The translations under genes and the position numbers were made by a program. A DNA stretch of 33,610 nt from Sphingomonadales bacterium CG_4_10_14_3_um_filter_58_15 (GTDB lineage Bacteria > Pseudomonadota > Alphaproteobacteria > Sphingomonadales > Sphingomonadaceae). How positions within the stretch are numbered: position 1 is the stretch's first letter; every line of letters begins with the position of its first letter. The notes below the pieces were generated by a model. The model made no database searches. It was not told the origin of the DNA and saw nothing but the letters and a program-made list of their open reading frames with translations. The DNA lies in contig PFJE01000066.1 of the NCBI GenBank assembly GCA_002783865.1, forward strand, positions 1 to 33,610, given 5' to 3'. Below, in pieces: positions 31,820 through 33,610 of the stretch.

Positions 31820-32445
31820 ACGGGAAATTTGTCATCACGGGTACCGATACCGACATCGGCAAAACCGTCTTTGCGGCAGCGCTGACCGCCGCCCTGGACG
31901 CCAGTTACTGGAAGCCGGTGCAGGCCGGTCTGGCCGATGGTACCGATAGCGAGACGGTGGCACGTATCGGCGGTATTGATCCCGACAAGATTCTGCCCGA
32001 ACGATATCGGCTGCAGATTCCCGCTTCGCCCCATTATTCGGCGGCGCAAGAAGGCATTACCATTGAATTGGATGACTTTGTCCTGCCGCCGGTCGACGGC
32101 CCCTTGATCATCGAAGGGGCGGGCGGTGCACTGGTCCCGGTCAATCGGGAATTGCTCTTCGCCGATGTCTTTGCCCACTGGGCGCTTCCGGTGATCATCG
32201 TCGCATCCACCCAGCTGGGAACGATCAATCACAGCTTGCTGACGATCGAAGCTTTGCACAGCCGCGGCGCGCCGATTCACGGCATTGCCTTTACCGGGCC
32301 GGAAGTGAGCGACAGCGAGCATATCATCTGTGAAATTGGCAGGGTGAGGAGGCTCGGCCGATTGCCGATGATTGACGAGCCATCACCAAAGTCGCTGAAA
32401 TCGGCCTTTGATACGAATTTCGATCCAGCAGACTTCGCATCATGA
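31816..32445 (+). CDS. bioD: dethiobiotin synthetase BioD
   Basis: 209 aa, GTG start overlapping the bioF stop (GTGA). The P-loop is ITGTDTDIGKTVFA, followed by YWKPVQAG (Lys for the substrate carbamate), the metal-binding IEGAGGALVPVN and the nucleotide-side VASTQLGTINHSLLT. The enzyme closes the ureido ring of dethiobiotin from DAPA, CO2 and ATP. It is placed between bioF and bioA, with its TGA overlapping the bioA ATG (ATGA). Confidence 0.95.
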   Translation: MNGKFVITGTDTDIGKTVFAAALTAALDASYWKPVQAGLADGTDSETVARIGGIDPDKILPERYRLQIPASPHYSAAQEGITIELDDFVLPPVDGPLIIEGAGGALVPVNRELLFADVFAHWALPVIIVASTQLGTINHSLLTIEALHSRGAPIHGIAFTGPEVSDSEHIICEIGRVRRLGRLPMIDEPSPKSLKSAFDTNFDPADFAS

Positions 32446-33610
32446 GTCTCAATATCTGGCACCCGTTCACACAGCACGGTCTACGCGAACCGATTCCGGA
32501 GATCGCGCGGGCCGAGGGCGCAGCGCTCTATACAACGGATGGCACCAAGATCATCGATGCGATTTCCAGCTGGTGGGTGCAGACTCACGGCCATTGCCAC
32601 CCCAAGATTGTCGCTGCGATTCAGGATCAAAGTGCTAAGCTGGATCAGATGATCTTTGCCGGCTGGACACACGCACCAGCCCGCGAACTGGCCGAGAGGC
32701 TGGGCGATTTTCTGCCAAAGTCGCTCAAACACATCTTCTTTTCCGACAGCGGTTCGACTGCCGTTGAAGTCGCGCTCAAAATGGCGCTGGGTTACTGGCA
32801 TAATCGCGGCGAAGCCCGTCAGAAAATCCTGGTCATGGAGCACAGCTATCATGGCGATACGATCGGCGCGATGTCGGTCGGCGCGCGCGGCGTGTTCAAT
32901 CAGGCCTATGCGCCGCTATTGTTCGATGTCGGCATCATATCCTTTCCCGAAGCCGGGGCAGAACGCGAGACGCTCGACCAACTGGAGACCTACTGCAAAG
33001 ATAGCCAACACCTGCCAGCGGCGCTGATCGTGGAGCCGCTGATTCTCGGTGCGGGCGGGATGAAAATCTACAGTCCCGCCATATTGGCGGAAATGGCGGC
33101 GATCTGTCGCGCGCATGATGTGCTGTTCATAGCCGACGAAGTGATGACCGGCTGGGGCCGCACCGGCACAATCTTTGCCTGCGAACAGGCGGGCGTCGAA
33201 CCGGATATATTGTGCATGGCCAAGGGCCTGACCGGCGGCGTCATTCCGCTCGCCGTGACCGCTGCCACAGATGCCATTTACCACGCGCATTATTCCGAAG
33301 ATCGCGCGCAAATGTTTTTCCATTCAAGCAGCTTCACCGCCAATCCGATCGCCTGCGCTGCGGCCAATGCCAATCTCGCGATCTGGCGCGACGAGCCTGT
33401 GCAGAGTCGGATCGATAATATCAGCGCTTCCCATCAGGAATTTTCACGTCGGTTGACGCGCAAATCGAATATCAGCGGCTTGCGACAGTGCGGGACGATC
33501 TTGGCGTTCGAAATCGATGACGGTGCAGGCGACTACATGTCTGATCTGGGGCCGGCGCTTCTCGGGTTTTTTCGCGATCGCAACATCTTGCTGCGTCCGC
33601 TGGGCAATAC
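32442..33610 (+). CDS. bioA: adenosylmethionine--8-amino-7-oxononanoate transaminase BioA (3' end cut off)
   Basis: 389 complete codons, open at the right edge; absent from the ORF track for that reason, so I translated it by hand. Features: NIWHPFTQH at the start, SSWWVQTHGHCHP, the PLP-phosphate loop SDSGSTAVEVALKMA, EHSYHGDTIGAMSVG, the pyridine Asp232 in IADEVMTGWGRTG and the Schiff-base Lys261 in CMAKGLTGG. It makes DAPA using S-adenosylmethionine as the amino donor. Roughly the last 30-40 residues are missing (inferred from the usual length of about 420-430). Confidence 0.95.
   Translation, partial: MSLNIWHPFTQHGLREPIPEIARAEGAALYTTDGTKIIDAISSWWVQTHGHCHPKIVAAIQDQSAKLDQMIFAGWTHAPARELAERLGDFLPKSLKHIFFSDSGSTAVEVALKMALGYWHNRGEARQKILVMEHSYHGDTIGAMSVGARGVFNQAYAPLLFDVGIISFPEAGAERETLDQLETYCKDSQHLPAALIVEPLILGAGGMKIYSPAILAEMAAICRAHDVLFIADEVMTGWGRTGTIFACEQAGVEPDILCMAKGLTGGVIPLAVTAATDAIYHAHYSEDRAQMFFHSSSFTANPIACAAANANLAIWRDEPVQSRIDNISASHQEFSRRLTRKSNISGLRQCGTILAFEIDDGAGDYMSDLGPALLGFFRDRNILLRPLGN

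Overview
The window looks like chromosomal DNA of an alphaproteobacterium of the order Sphingomonadales (Sphingorhabdus/Parasphingorhabdus/Sphingopyxis-like; the genus is a guess). The grounds are the gene families (MipZ, single-domain DivK beside DUF3572, an rnd-lptC-lptA block, COG3146/DUF482, a ligase-associated helicase and PdeM), the moderately high G+C, and a palindromic repeat with the coding signature PVRAEPVEAP...LRQAQGER, which I recall as common in sphingomonad genomes. No phage, IS element, CRISPR array, tRNA or rRNA was seen.

Layout. 1-1477 (minus): RNase D-like exonuclease, lptC and the start of lptA (LPS transport). 1709-2933 (plus): a DUF4870-like membrane protein and a double cold-shock-domain protein with a possible leader ORF. 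After two hairpin terminators, 3083-6667 (minus) is a large trypsin-like serine protease autotransporter. 6974-8502 (minus): dps, a TMEM165/GDT1-type transporter and a small unknown protein. 8700-9254: rpmG (plus) converges on divK (minus). 9307-12665 (plus): a tight run of DUF3572, HAD hydrolase, RidA, GDPD and DUF482 genes. 12668-13978 (minus): a Sel1-like protein and panC. 14080-16841 (plus): mipZ, a membrane J-domain protein and a phosphomannomutase/phosphoglucomutase.

16979-17675 is an A+T-richer island of two overlapping genes, a small unknown protein and a retropepsin-like aspartic protease. 17780-21263 (plus): MAPEG protein, D-aminoacylase-type amidohydrolase, DUF1801 protein and a histone deacetylase-like protein, converging with an AI-2E-type permease (minus, 21253-22344). 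22618-26084 (plus): an MBL-fold protein with an abnormal zinc motif and the ligase-associated Lhr-like helicase, whose gene carries the palindromic repeat in frame. 26145-28172: a tandem pair of exported, two-lobed aspartyl proteases. 28261-29849 (minus): a GST and trhO, overlapping by 4 nt. 29931-33610 (plus): pdeM, bioF, bioD and bioA (cut by the window end), all joined by 4-nt start/stop overlaps.

Most genes are housekeeping (envelope biogenesis, cell-cycle positioning, pantothenate and biotin synthesis, DNA repair, tRNA modification). The stretches most worth attention are the small-protein/retropepsin pair, the double-lobed protease pair with a TonB-box-like motif between the lobes, the MBL protein that seems to have lost zinc ligands, the repeat-derived insertion in the helicase, and the leader ORF before the cold-shock gene.
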